A stretch of DNA of 19,263 bases from Candidatus Thorarchaeota archaeon (GTDB lineage Archaea > Asgardarchaeota > Thorarchaeia > Thorarchaeales > Thorarchaeaceae), in contig JAEORN010000316.1 in the NCBI GenBank assembly GCA_016840825.1, forward strand, positions 1 to 19,263. Direction: 5' to 3'. A program made the position numbers and the translations under genes. The notes beneath the pieces are model-generated. The model was not told where the DNA came from. It was given only the letters and a program-made list of their open reading frames with translations, and did not search any database. Position 1 is the first letter of the stretch, and the number at the start of each line of letters is the position of its first letter. Below are positions 5,962-13,760 of the stretch, in pieces.

Positions 5962-8289
5962 ATGCAATATAAGGATGGATTCCTATGCGTGGTCATAATT
6001 CTCCTCATCAGCTGTCCAGCTATAATTTCGATTCCTAATGTGCAGGCTGTTGGATCTAGTCTTGGTGGAATCAAACCCCTTGATGTAATCTTGAACAGTA
6101 ATTCTACAATATTGACTTTCAACGGACATGCTGGTGTAGAGGAAGCAGAAATGATTCACACACTCGCAGAGGCTGGAAAGAAAATCCTGCATATTCAGCA
6201 TTGGTGGTCTGATCTAATCAACAATCCGTTGCTAATCTTCTATAATGAAACCTATCAAGTATGGGCACGAGAAGCACTCAACTTTAGTCTTTATGGAACT
6301 CCTACAAGCTATGACCCTGATTCTTCAGCCGCATCAATCAATCCGAATGACATATGGGGTGTTGTTCTAGGAGATGAAGAACCCTCGTGGGTTCGTTATA
6401 GCAATGTTTCTTCTGAACTCTCTGCCGATATCGCATTATACAGTAATGAGTATGAAACTGAAACTGGCTATGATCTAAAACCTACAGATGAGATGAATCT
6501 GACTGAATATTATGTCTTTCAAGAATGGGTGAGCGAGAAGACTGTATGGGTGTATAATTATCTCTATGATCATGTACGGAAACAGATTCCACATGCCCAA
6601 ATCTTCCAGTATATGATGATGCCTCCTGTTTGGGGCATTGCAAGAGAGTTTTGTCCTGCCTATGAACTGAAGGCGGACGGAATCTCGATGGACTGTTATT
6701 ATGCAACAAAGCAACCTTGGCTGCTTTACGAAACGATTCGTCGATATCGAGCTGGGATGCCTGAGCTACAATTTCAAATGACGATATTTGGAACAATCTA
6801 TGATTTCTTGAATGAGGCTGGAGATGGAATATATTATGATGAGGGAAGCTACGAACAGATTCGTCGCGAAACCTGGCTCTCCTATCTCTCTAGTATTGAC
6901 TCTTTAGGCTATTTCAACTGGGGGCCTCAGAATAATGATAGCTACGATTGGCGTGCCGGTGCAGGGAGAACAGATATCATGGGCCGGAGATTATGGAGGT
7001 ATACTGACAATCTTGCTGGTCAGCTTGCTCTTCTACCTAAATTCAATCCTCAGCCTGAGATTTTGGTTGTGGGTGATGGCTATCAAACAGGAGAAGCAAT
7101 GCTTAATGTCGCAGACCTTGGTTTATTCTCTGAATATGATATGGTAAATATGCGCCAGTTTACCTCAGTTGATGTTGATATTACAAACTATTCGTTGATA
7201 CTGGTAACTGATGGTTGGTACTACAATGAAACCATCATGAAACTAAATGAGTATGTGGACAATGGGGGAAATCTACTGTTTCTTGGTGGAACAAGAACCA
7301 AGGAAGCACCATTCAATGAAGCAGAGCTGTTCGATATTGAGGTTGATTCAACTGAAACGGAGATAGCTGGACATGTTCTTGTAAACTTCACAGCACCCAA
7401 TATGCTGAATCTTGAGTTTGTTACAAACTACACGGACTTTGGCAGCTACTGCATTGATGATTCAGGCTTTCCAAGTGATTCTCATCCAATTGGTGACTTT
7501 CAGTATATTGTTGGCGAATCTCTAAATCCTGTTGGTGATTATCCTGTTGTTCTCTATCATAATGAGTCCGAGCCCACCAGTGGATGGACTCTATGGGTCG
7601 GAATACATACTGCGAAAAACGGGGCTCTTCAGGATCCTGATAAGAAGCCCGAACTTTGGAATCTCTACCGCAAGATTGTAAGAGGATTCGCAGACTACCT
7701 GAATATTACAAACTCCATTTCAAATGAGGATACCGAGAACATGCTAATCTCAGCATCTCGATTAGATTCCTCGACAATTATGGCAGGAGTAATGAATTTT
7801 GAGAATAGAGATAGAGATTTTACTTTCACCTACGATCTATCTCAACTGGGCTTCTCATCTGGACACTATTTCGTTCATTCTCTGGATACGGATCAACTTG
7901 TTGGACAATTTGACACAAATGAGGATCTCTTATCTTTCGGTGCCGATGTTGTTGCGAATGGAACCAGACTCTTCATTATCTCTGAAACTCAACCCACTCC
8001 TGACTATTCAATAGATATCTTTCCTAGAATACCGACTGTTGCAGAATTCAATGTGACTACAACAACAACCACTACTACAACAACCGATACATCTACAACT
8101 TCTACAACATCTACTTCCTCCACTACCACATCATCAACCACGAGTACATCTAGTGACACGGATTCAAGTGATACACAAACGGATTCTATACCCGATGACT
8201 ATATTCGCATGATGTTCATACTAGGCGGCATTTCATCAGGTATTGTAGTGCTTGTTCTTTTCTTCTGGTTCAAAAGAAAGAACAGATAG
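5962..8289 (+). CDS. surface-anchored glycoside-hydrolase-like protein with GATase-like domain and Thr/Ser stalk
   Basis: The order of parts is: signal peptide (about 1-35); a TIM-barrel-like region (about 50-360) with VVLGDEEP (D138, E139, E140), recalling the acid/base strand of clan-A glycoside hydrolases; a flavodoxin/GATase-like domain from about 366 (EILVVGDGYQ), as in the trimerisation domain of GH42 beta-galactosidases; a beta-rich region; a Thr/Ser stalk (about 698-743); and one membrane helix (about 751-770) with KRKNR behind it. Many N-x-S/T sequons and the stalk suggest heavy glycosylation outside the cell. A polysaccharide- or glycan-degrading role is inferred; no specific GH family is recognised. 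The start at 5962 is preferred because the TATA element covers the ATG at 5926, which would add 12 residues. It is divergent from the Lrp-like regulator. Confidence 0.7.
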   Translation: MQYKDGFLCVVIILLISCPAIISIPNVQAVGSSLGGIKPLDVILNSNSTILTFNGHAGVEEAEMIHTLAEAGKKILHIQHWWSDLINNPLLIFYNETYQVWAREALNFSLYGTPTSYDPDSSAASINPNDIWGVVLGDEEPSWVRYSNVSSELSADIALYSNEYETETGYDLKPTDEMNLTEYYVFQEWVSEKTVWVYNYLYDHVRKQIPHAQIFQYMMMPPVWGIAREFCPAYELKADGISMDCYYATKQPWLLYETIRRYRAGMPELQFQMTIFGTIYDFLNEAGDGIYYDEGSYEQIRRETWLSYLSSIDSLGYFNWGPQNNDSYDWRAGAGRTDIMGRRLWRYTDNLAGQLALLPKFNPQPEILVVGDGYQTGEAMLNVADLGLFSEYDMVNMRQFTSVDVDITNYSLILVTDGWYYNETIMKLNEYVDNGGNLLFLGGTRTKEAPFNEAELFDIEVDSTETEIAGHVLVNFTAPNMLNLEFVTNYTDFGSYCIDDSGFPSDSHPIGDFQYIVGESLNPVGDYPVVLYHNESEPTSGWTLWVGIHTAKNGALQDPDKKPELWNLYRKIVRGFADYLNITNSISNEDTENMLISASRLDSSTIMAGVMNFENRDRDFTFTYDLSQLGFSSGHYFVHSLDTDQLVGQFDTNEDLLSFGADVVANGTRLFIISETQPTPDYSIDIFPRIPTVAEFNVTTTTTTTTTTDTSTTSTTSTSSTTTSSTTSTSSDTDSSDTQTDSIPDDYIRMMFILGGISSGIVVLVLFFWFKRKNR
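8053..8188 (+). repeat. low-complexity ACN/TCN codon tract encoding the Thr/Ser stalk
   Basis: Runs of ACA/ACT/ACC codons mixed with TCN and a few GAT codons encode a long Thr/Ser-rich segment between the last folded domain and the membrane helix. Such tracts usually serve as O-glycosylated spacers and vary in length between strains by slippage. Confidence 0.75.
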
Positions 8290-8314
8290 TTGAAAATTCA
8301 TTGCTCTGAATTAG

Positions 8315-8929
8315 TTACACTCCTTTCTGTAGCGTTTCACCAATTGTGTAGTGTCCAATACTAACTTCTTCCAAGAAACCCCCTCCAATTAACTCTGATA
8401 TTGCAACCTTTGTAGATGATGCGTCAACACCCTTCCGTTTCATTAGTTGGATAATCTGTCTTCGTGTGATTCCTTCATTCGCAGGAATTTCCTTAGTAAT
8501 CGCAATGATATCCCAGTGAATTGATGATAGGTCCTTCTCATCCTCTAGAATCTCTATTTCAGATTGCATTCTATCATATGCATTTCTTACATTGTATCCA
8601 TTTCTAATGTCACATGAAAGCCACAGGATTATGAATGTAAGCAACAAGGTGGATCCGATGGAGATAAGCAAGAATGAACCGAGAAGCGAGTTTTCCAGAA
8701 CCCTCTGGATCGTATATCCAATAATGATGAGTACTAATCCCAGTATGGTGATCAATCCACAAATGTTTCGATCATACTTTCCTGCAGAGTAGCAATCGTA
8801 CGAGCAGTAATTACCTTCCACGTAAGGCTTCTCGCCATAGATGGGTCTGCCACACCAGTCACAAGTGACTTCTATTGTTCCAAATTCTCCCTTTCTCGGA
8901 TACCTTCTCTCTCTTGACACCTCTACCAA
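8315..8929 (-). CDS. membrane protein with CDWCG zinc module and C-terminal winged helix
   Basis: The protein has 204 residues. A Cys module C23-x2-C26-x15-C42-x3-C46 (CDWCG ... YCSYDC) is followed by two membrane helices (about 56-76 and 81-105), a charged linker, and a C-terminal winged-helix-like region (about 140-200: GITRRQIIQLMKRKG, then STKVAISELIGGGFLEE). The module matches that of the protein encoded at 2761-3210 in spacing and sequence. A DNA-binding domain on the same protein as membrane helices suggests a membrane-tethered regulator, which is inference. The start is TTG (8929-8927), the first start after an in-frame stop; GTG at 8920-8918 is an alternative, and no ATG is available. 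It converges with the surface glycosidase-like gene, 25 bases away. Confidence 0.7.
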   Translation of the reverse strand: MVEVSRERRYPRKGEFGTIEVTCDWCGRPIYGEKPYVEGNYCSYDCYSAGKYDRNICGLITILGLVLIIIGYTIQRVLENSLLGSFLLISIGSTLLLTFIILWLSCDIRNGYNVRNAYDRMQSEIEILEDEKDLSSIHWDIIAITKEIPANEGITRRQIIQLMKRKGVDASSTKVAISELIGGGFLEEVSIGHYTIGETLQKGV

Positions 8930-9003
8930 CCACTAAAAGAACATCTACCATGAATGGCTATTAGATTATCCCCTCTTGGGTCGGCGAATCCCAGAGTTGA
9001 GAC

Positions 9004-9918
9004 TCATTTGCTATTGACCTTTAGGATTTCAACCGAAACACTGTCAATATCCCGTTTCTCAATCACTCTCATCAGTTTCTCTGAGTTTCTACTATACCCA
9101 CGAACATACAACGAGTATGAAATCGAAATTGGAGCCAAAGCAATCAGTGGAGAGAAGATTACCACTGTTACAGGAATTAGGAATATCAAAATTGGCACTT
9201 CAACAGTGTAAGTGGGAAGCATCTGAAACCAACTGATCATATCTAGAGATGTGAACAAATATGCAAGAATGGTTGTGATTCCTGCGAATCCTTTCAGGAA
9301 GGCAAGGTACCAATTGCCAACTCCCTCTACATAAGCCGTTCCTGATCCTCCTTTCTTTACACAGATTAATCCAGTATCTTCAAGTAGCCAAGCTGGGGCG
9401 AATACGAAAGTTACAACACTTGCTAGTAAGAGAAGGATAAAGAATAAGGGCATACTTGCTAACAGCGGTTCTCTTACTCCTTCAGGAAGTGAGTTGAAGC
9501 CCTCAAATACAAATATGGAAGAAAAATCTTGAGAGATATTGATCATAGTATATGTTAGTCCCAGAGATACAAAAGCTGGCAGGATGAGTTTTCTAGTTTG
9601 CTTGGTTTCACTTCCATTTTCTAAAACCTGGAAATGATAGTCATACGCTCCTCCCGTGAGTATCTTATGTACAACAAGGAAAAGATTTGCGAGATACGGT
9701 GATAACAGATACAATATCAGTCCAATACTACCTGCGAGAATCCATATCCAGATGAAATCTACAAGGATATCTCCCGGTAAGATGCGATATAGACCGAGCT
9801 CTGTATCGAAAGGAAAAATGCCTACATATGTAAAAACCACAGCGGATGCTGCGGCGATACCTGCAATCAGATTCGTGATGATAACTACTCTAAGGGGTAT
9901 TTTCTTTTCGCTCTGCAT
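9004..9918 (-). CDS. polytopic membrane protein, paralog A of a tandem pair
   Basis: This 304-residue protein has about six membrane helices and a conserved set of loops: GLYRILPG after the first helix, YDYHFQ near residue 95, WLLEDTGLICV near 175, EGVGNWYLAFLKGFAGI near 195, and SPLIALAPISISY near 255. The protein encoded at 10512-11453 has the same motifs in the same order, so the two arose by duplication. I do not recognise a characterised family; transport or membrane remodelling are only guesses. The start is ATG 9918-9916; the in-frame TTG at 9945 would add nine charged residues. It lies downstream of a DUF3795 gene on the same strand, with a 158-base gap that probably contains its own promoter. 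Confidence 0.75.
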   Translation of the reverse strand: MQSEKKIPLRVVIITNLIAGIAAASAVVFTYVGIFPFDTELGLYRILPGDILVDFIWIWILAGSIGLILYLLSPYLANLFLVVHKILTGGAYDYHFQVLENGSETKQTRKLILPAFVSLGLTYTMINISQDFSSIFVFEGFNSLPEGVREPLLASMPLFFILLLLASVVTFVFAPAWLLEDTGLICVKKGGSGTAYVEGVGNWYLAFLKGFAGITTILAYLFTSLDMISWFQMLPTYTVEVPILIFLIPVTVVIFSPLIALAPISISYSLYVRGYSRNSEKLMRVIEKRDIDSVSVEILKVNSK

Positions 9919-10076
9919 ATTATCCCGCTCTTTCAAATTGCACAACAGAAAGACTTGTGCAACTGTAAGATTTAAGCTCTATTGGGTCAAATAAAGACAA
10001 GATAATATCATTCCGACTACTTAGGTAAGGGAATCTGAATTATTCTCATTGAGTTGAAATGAAAATCGTGTGGGAA

Positions 10077-10424
10077 TTATTCAAGACTTGATCTCAAATT
10101 CTCTAGGATCTCTCTTGGTTTTTCACCTGCGTGCGATAACCATTCCTCAAGGGTTTCGCATCCATAGTCTGGGCAATGAGCACAAGTTTCTACCATCCTC
10201 TCGCTAGCGCAGTTCCTCACAGCGCAGTCTCCACAGAACTTGAAATGCACTCCATCAGAACTCTTGCACCCATTACAATTGATGTCTTCTTTTACTAAGG
10301 GAAATTCTGGAGAGTTCCACTTCTTCAAAGTCTCAACTCGAAGGCCATCATCGTTGGTTCGCATTGCGATGTAGGCCGCACATTCTTCACAGTTCAACCC
10401 GCAATAGGCTAAATTCGATACCAC
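10077..10424 (-). CDS. DUF3795 Cys-rich protein
   Basis: This 115-residue protein has the DUF3795 signature near its N-terminus: CGLNCEECAAY, with Cys8, Cys12 and Cys15. More Cys pairs follow (CNGCKS, CGDCAVRNC, CAHCPDYGC), enough to bind zinc or an Fe-S cluster. The family is common in archaea and clostridia and its biochemical role is unknown. The start is GTG (10424-10422), with GGAGTGA placed about seven bases upstream as a good ribosome site. It sits between two paralogous membrane-protein genes on the same strand, but the gaps on both sides (87 and 158 bases) argue against a tight operon. Confidence 0.85.
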   Translation of the reverse strand: MVSNLAYCGLNCEECAAYIAMRTNDDGLRVETLKKWNSPEFPLVKEDINCNGCKSSDGVHFKFCGDCAVRNCASERMVETCAHCPDYGCETLEEWLSHAGEKPREILENLRSSLE

Positions 10425-10511
10425 TGAAAATCACTCCTACGATACTGATTCTCACTCAATTACTCCATGTTATATCTTATTTTCTCAAAGCATCCGAGTG
10501 ATATGGATTCT

Positions 10512-11453
10512 CTAGGATGAAGGTTCTATCTCTACAACATCAATTCTGACATGCTTGAGTCCTTTCTCGATTAGCATCTCATTCAGCTCTATGCGGTTCT
10601 TTGCTTCTGTTAGGTTGTAGAAATAATAGGAGATTGAAACTGGTGCGAAAGCAATCAAGGGGGAAAGAATGACCATAATTACAAGCATGAAATAGTACCA
10701 CCCAGGTATCTCGATGCTGTAGCTCGGTAGAGCTTGATACCATGAGAACATCTGTACGATGATAAAGAAGTATGCCAACATCGCTGATATTGCTGCAAAG
10801 CCTTTCAATAGTGCAATGTACCAATTACCAACACCTTCTATATCCACAGTCATACCTGTACCTAGGTTTCTACGTACACATATGATGCCAAGATCCTCAA
10901 GGAGCCACGATGCTGCAAATATTATTGATATCACTGACGAGAAGAGGAGAACGCCAAAGAATAGAGGAATACTGGTAGCGAGAGGTTCTGAGATTGCTTC
11001 TGGTAAAGTTTCAAAATTCTCAAGGATGAATAGAACATCAATCAATCCTGCCATATTAGTTACCGTAAATGCTAATCCTAGTGTTGTCAATGCAGGTATG
11101 ATCATTTTACCCCAATGTCTTGAGTTCTCTCTTTGTTTGTCACGCTCTTGAAAATAGTAGTCATACACGCCACCTGAAGCACGTCGATGAAATTCGATGA
11201 CTAATGTCGCAACTTTAGGAGTCACATAATAGATGCCCACTGCTACGATGATTGAAATTACCCAGATGAGAATCATATCTAGCAGGATATTCCCTGGGAG
11301 AATTCTGTAAAGACCACTTGGACTTTGGAACGGAAAGACTCCTAGATAGGTGAGCAATACAACTGCTACTGCAATAGCTCCAGCAATCACATTGGATATT
11401 ATTGCAATCCGTTTTGGAATTGTGTTATCTTGGTATAGATTATCTTCTGACAT
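10512..11453 (-). CDS. polytopic membrane protein, paralog B of a tandem pair
   Basis: This 313-residue protein has about six membrane helices. It shares ordered motifs with the protein encoded at 9004-9918: GLYRILPG, YDYYFQ, WLLEDLGIICV, EGVGNWYIALLKGFAAI and SPLIAFAPVSISY. The C-terminal soluble tail in both ends in a short strand (HVRIDVVEIEP here, DSVSVEILKVN in the other). The start at ATG 11453-11451 is chosen over the TTG at 11486 because GAGGGAG lies about 11 bases upstream and a TATA-like CCTAAAAATAGG (11487-11498) lies about 39 bases upstream, overlapping the TTG. The function is not recognised. Conservation of the pair suggests two subunits of one complex or two specialised copies. 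Confidence 0.75.
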   Translation of the reverse strand: MSEDNLYQDNTIPKRIAIISNVIAGAIAVAVVLLTYLGVFPFQSPSGLYRILPGNILLDMILIWVISIIVAVGIYYVTPKVATLVIEFHRRASGGVYDYYFQERDKQRENSRHWGKMIIPALTTLGLAFTVTNMAGLIDVLFILENFETLPEAISEPLATSIPLFFGVLLFSSVISIIFAASWLLEDLGIICVRRNLGTGMTVDIEGVGNWYIALLKGFAAISAMLAYFFIIVQMFSWYQALPSYSIEIPGWYYFMLVIMVILSPLIAFAPVSISYYFYNLTEAKNRIELNEMLIEKGLKHVRIDVVEIEPSS

Positions 11454-11535
11454 TCTATTATCTACTCCCTCATAGCTACTGCTCAACCTATTTTTAGGTA
11501 TTATTTGTGCTTACATCTTCTGTTGTCGAGGGGTT

Positions 11536-12600
11536 TCAGTTTGATTTTTCAATCTCTTTCTGACGTTTTTCCAGATTCTTTTCTGCATCCTTTATCCGCT
11601 TCTTTTGAGCATCGATCCTTTTTTCAGATTCCTTGACTTCTTTCTTCATTCGATTCTCTGCAGACTGGAGCTCCTTATCCGCTTCGCTATACTCATCCTT
11701 TGCTTTCTTCAAATCCTCCTCCATTGTTTCGACTCGAATCCGTTTAGTTTCAGCAACGGTCCTTAACCATTTTCTTTCACCTTCATGATCCAACTTCAGT
11801 GCATCCAATTCAGCTTCAAGCTGTTGCATCTGTTGTTCATAGTGCACAATGTCTGCTTTGAGTTCTCTAATTATGCTATCGTCATCAGATGCCATGTCAT
11901 CAGAAAGCCTCTCTGGCTTTGGAGGTAATGATTCATCTACTATCTTGATTGCAGCCTCAGATTTTACTATCTCCGGGCGAGGCTCTAAGGTTTCTTCTAT
12001 TCTTGGTTTGGTAGGAGTGAATGTTGGTGGCTCAACCGTAGTGGAGGGTGTTGGTTTTTCTGTTCTTTTAATCTCGAATGTTTCGTCCACCGTTGGAATT
12101 GGTTTCACCATCTCTTCCTCAAGACTATCTGGAGTGGGAGGTTTCATTGGTGGAGGAATTTCTCTTGGAGGAGTTTCTATGGTTTCTATCTTCTGAAATG
12201 AATCAGTTGAGCCAACGATGGATGAAGGTTCTTCGTAAGGTTCATCCATTAATTCTTTTATTTCGCTAGCCCTGAGCATTCTATCATCGCCTTCACTACT
12301 TACATCTTTGGAGAATGCTTCCTTTGCTTTCTCAAATTCTGTCTTGTCAACGTGTCGTTCTGCTGTTCTCATCCTTTCACGATCAACTTGACTGGGACGA
12401 ACCCATTTGTCTCCGGTGGTTGGAGTAGGTACATTTGTTGCCACAGGAGAGGTTTGAGAATGTTTTACTGGTTTCTCTTCAATAACAGGTGAAGGTTTTA
12501 CATCTTGCTTTGATTCTTCAATATCTATTAGTAATGCTCCGCAACGTATACAGTACTTTCTTGTTGGCTGGTTTGCTTTGCCGCACTTACACATTTTCAC
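11536..12600 (-). CDS. zinc-ribbon protein with Pro/Thr-rich middle and C-terminal coiled coil
   Basis: This 354-residue protein has three parts. Residues 4-20 form a zinc ribbon (C4-x-C6-x10-C17-x2-C20, sequence CKCGKANQPTRKYCIRCG). The middle, to about residue 235, is rich in Pro, Thr, Glu and Lys with low predicted structure. The last ~110 residues are a strongly heptad-like, highly charged coiled coil (DIVHYEQQMQQLEAELDALK and onward to KRQKEIEKSN). There is no membrane helix, so it is cytoplasmic; a scaffold or adaptor role is plausible but unproven. GTG at 12600 is chosen because GAGGTG lies six bases upstream; ATG at 12594 is close by. Upstream in-frame sequence to 12768 lacks a ribosome site and reads as non-coding. 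It is divergent from the AbrB-like gene. Confidence 0.7.
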   Translation of the reverse strand: MKMCKCGKANQPTRKYCIRCGALLIDIEESKQDVKPSPVIEEKPVKHSQTSPVATNVPTPTTGDKWVRPSQVDRERMRTAERHVDKTEFEKAKEAFSKDVSSEGDDRMLRASEIKELMDEPYEEPSSIVGSTDSFQKIETIETPPREIPPPMKPPTPDSLEEEMVKPIPTVDETFEIKRTEKPTPSTTVEPPTFTPTKPRIEETLEPRPEIVKSEAAIKIVDESLPPKPERLSDDMASDDDSIIRELKADIVHYEQQMQQLEAELDALKLDHEGERKWLRTVAETKRIRVETMEEDLKKAKDEYSEADKELQSAENRMKKEVKESEKRIDAQKKRIKDAEKNLEKRQKEIEKSN

Positions 12601-12821
12601 ATCGAACACCTCAGAGACGAACCAAACGATGGTAGATAGTATGGACTTTCGGTTCTTATGCGTTTGTCTTTTTCTCTCTAAACAAAATGCCGCTAAAAGA
12701 ATCTCTCGATTTATCATACGACCGCGGTTTCGCAAAAACGTTCCAATCAAAACAGAGGGAAAAAGCAAAATATTTCTGAACTCGAGTTCTGAGTTATTAT
12801 TACAGCTTTGCTGTTTGAAAT

Positions 12822-12827
12822 GGAGGA
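12822..12827 (+). promoter_or_regulatory. strong ribosome binding site (GGAGGA) deciding a TTG start
   Basis: GGAGGA lies six bases before the TTG at 12834 and is the best Shine-Dalgarno sequence in the window. It validates TTG as the start of the AbrB-like gene. A small hairpin, ACAGC-TTT-GCTGT, lies just upstream at about 12801-12813. Confidence 0.65.
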
Positions 12828-12833
12828 ATAGAG

Positions 12834-13112
12834 TTGCCTGTCAGATTCATATCTAGACTCTCTAAGTTCGATTCTAAGCATCTGGGTTTCTATGTGCCAA
12901 AATATGTGACTGATTTTTATGGACTAGAGCCTGGCTTGTATCGCGGAGGTGCAAGTATGAAGCATGGAGAATTAAATAGCTGCCCGATTAAGCTTGTCAA
13001 GTTTAGAAGGACTTTGAGAGGACGATTATCACCGAGTATTGGGAAAGAAGGAGCGATTAGTGAAATCTGGATCTATAGAGATACCTGGATTCCACCTAAG
13101 ACAAAGGAGTAG
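12834..13112 (+). CDS. small AbrB/SpoVT-like protein
   Basis: This 92-residue protein starts at TTG 12834 behind a strong GGAGGA. The N-terminal half resembles a swapped-hairpin AbrB domain: strand ISRLSKFDSKHLGF, then YVPKYVTDFYGLEPGLY, which follows the pattern of an (I/V)PK strand, a short helix, then a L-x-P-G turn. The second half is basic (KLVKFRRTLRGRLSPSIGK), with a further strand. AbrB-like proteins bind DNA as dimers and in archaea often act as regulators or antitoxins; no toxin gene is visible next to it. The domain call rests on pattern only, and an unrelated small basic protein is possible. It is divergent from the zinc-ribbon/coiled-coil gene. Confidence 0.5.
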   Translation: MPVRFISRLSKFDSKHLGFYVPKYVTDFYGLEPGLYRGGASMKHGELNSCPIKLVKFRRTLRGRLSPSIGKEGAISEIWIYRDTWIPPKTKE

Positions 13113-13132
13113 ATCTAGGTTTCTTTCTACTG

Positions 13133-13152
13133 CTCGATACCTACGGATCGAG
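13133..13152 (+). terminator. possible hairpin after the AbrB-like gene
   Basis: CTCGAT (13133-13138) and ATCGAG (13147-13152) form a six-base stem with an eight-base loop, 21 bases after the stop codon. There is no long T run behind it, so a terminator role is uncertain; it could also be an operator. Confidence 0.3.
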
Positions 13153-13305
13153 TATTAGGTTATGGTAGAAGTGAGCTATCTAGGGACCAAAAATCTGGGT
13201 AAAATGATCGAATGTGACAAAGTGACTCCTGTTTACTAGATTGAAGTATCAGTATTTCATCGATTTAAATAAAGAGGAAAGCAACTCTTCTCCTTCATGT
13301 CATTC

Positions 13306-13312
13306 TTTATAC
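13306..13312 (+). promoter_or_regulatory. TATA box (TTTATAC) of the zinc-ribbon membrane protein gene
   Basis: TTTATAC is centred about 27 bases before the GTG at 13336, so the transcript should begin at or within a few bases of the start codon (leaderless or nearly so). No ribosome site precedes the start, which fits. Confidence 0.45.
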
Positions 13313-13335
13313 GCTGACAAATTGGATATGATTTA

Positions 13336-13746
13336 GTGGTAAACTTGAGTGATAGTACTGTAAGTCGAGTGCTCATAATTGTCCTTCTTAGTTTTGCTCT
13401 ACCTATTGGTTTGATAGTTGTTATCTTTGATATGGTTGGAATTGGAGAATATGTCTTCCCGATACTAATACCGATATTTGGTTTCACATTCATTATCTTG
13501 CTAGTTCTCCTTGGAGGTATTATATTGATAATCCGATCGACATCAGGATCGATAAATACGACACAGCAACCCCAATCATCATACTATCCCCCACAACGAA
13601 GGAAAACGACACAGATGTATATGGTACCGATGTACTGCACAAGCTGTGGTAGGGAGTTGCATCTAAGTCAAGTAGAATGGAGAAACGACTATACTATGGT
13701 ATGTCCAAGCTGCTTTGCAGACATCCGAATATCACAGTCGAACTAG
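13336..13746 (+). CDS. two-helix membrane protein with C-terminal zinc ribbon
   Basis: This 136-residue protein has two membrane helices (about 10-33 and 38-66), a Gln/Pro/Tyr-rich linker (about 75-92) and a C-terminal zinc ribbon, C-x2-C-x18-C-x2-C (CTSCGREL ... CPSCFADI). It has no recognisable enzyme domain. The layout resembles other small archaeal membrane proteins with a soluble zinc ribbon, and mirrors in reverse the zinc-module/two-helix proteins encoded at 2761-3210 and 8315-8929. GTG 13336 is chosen from the TATA spacing; TTG 13345 is an alternative. It is convergent with the alkyltransferase-like gene, 14 bases away. Confidence 0.7.
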   Translation: MVNLSDSTVSRVLIIVLLSFALPIGLIVVIFDMVGIGEYVFPILIPIFGFTFIILLVLLGGIILIIRSTSGSINTTQQPQSSYYPPQRRKTTQMYMVPMYCTSCGRELHLSQVEWRNDYTMVCPSCFADIRISQSN

Positions 13747-13760
13747 ATAGACTCTATCGG

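Noticed and set aside
8053..8188. ACA/ACT-rich tract as a tandem repeat array or CRISPR-like element
   Set aside because: It is in frame and encodes a Thr/Ser stalk before a membrane helix; there are no unique spacers.
12601..12768. In-frame N-terminal extension of the zinc-ribbon/coiled-coil protein
   Set aside because: GAGGTG placed six bases before GTG 12600 gives a natural start directly ahead of the zinc ribbon; the extension has no such site and its sequence is unlike the rest.
12578..12856. 92-codon plus-strand frame
   Set aside because: It is antisense to the zinc-ribbon gene start, overlaps the AbrB-like gene out of frame and has a random-looking Cys/Ser/Lys-rich sequence.
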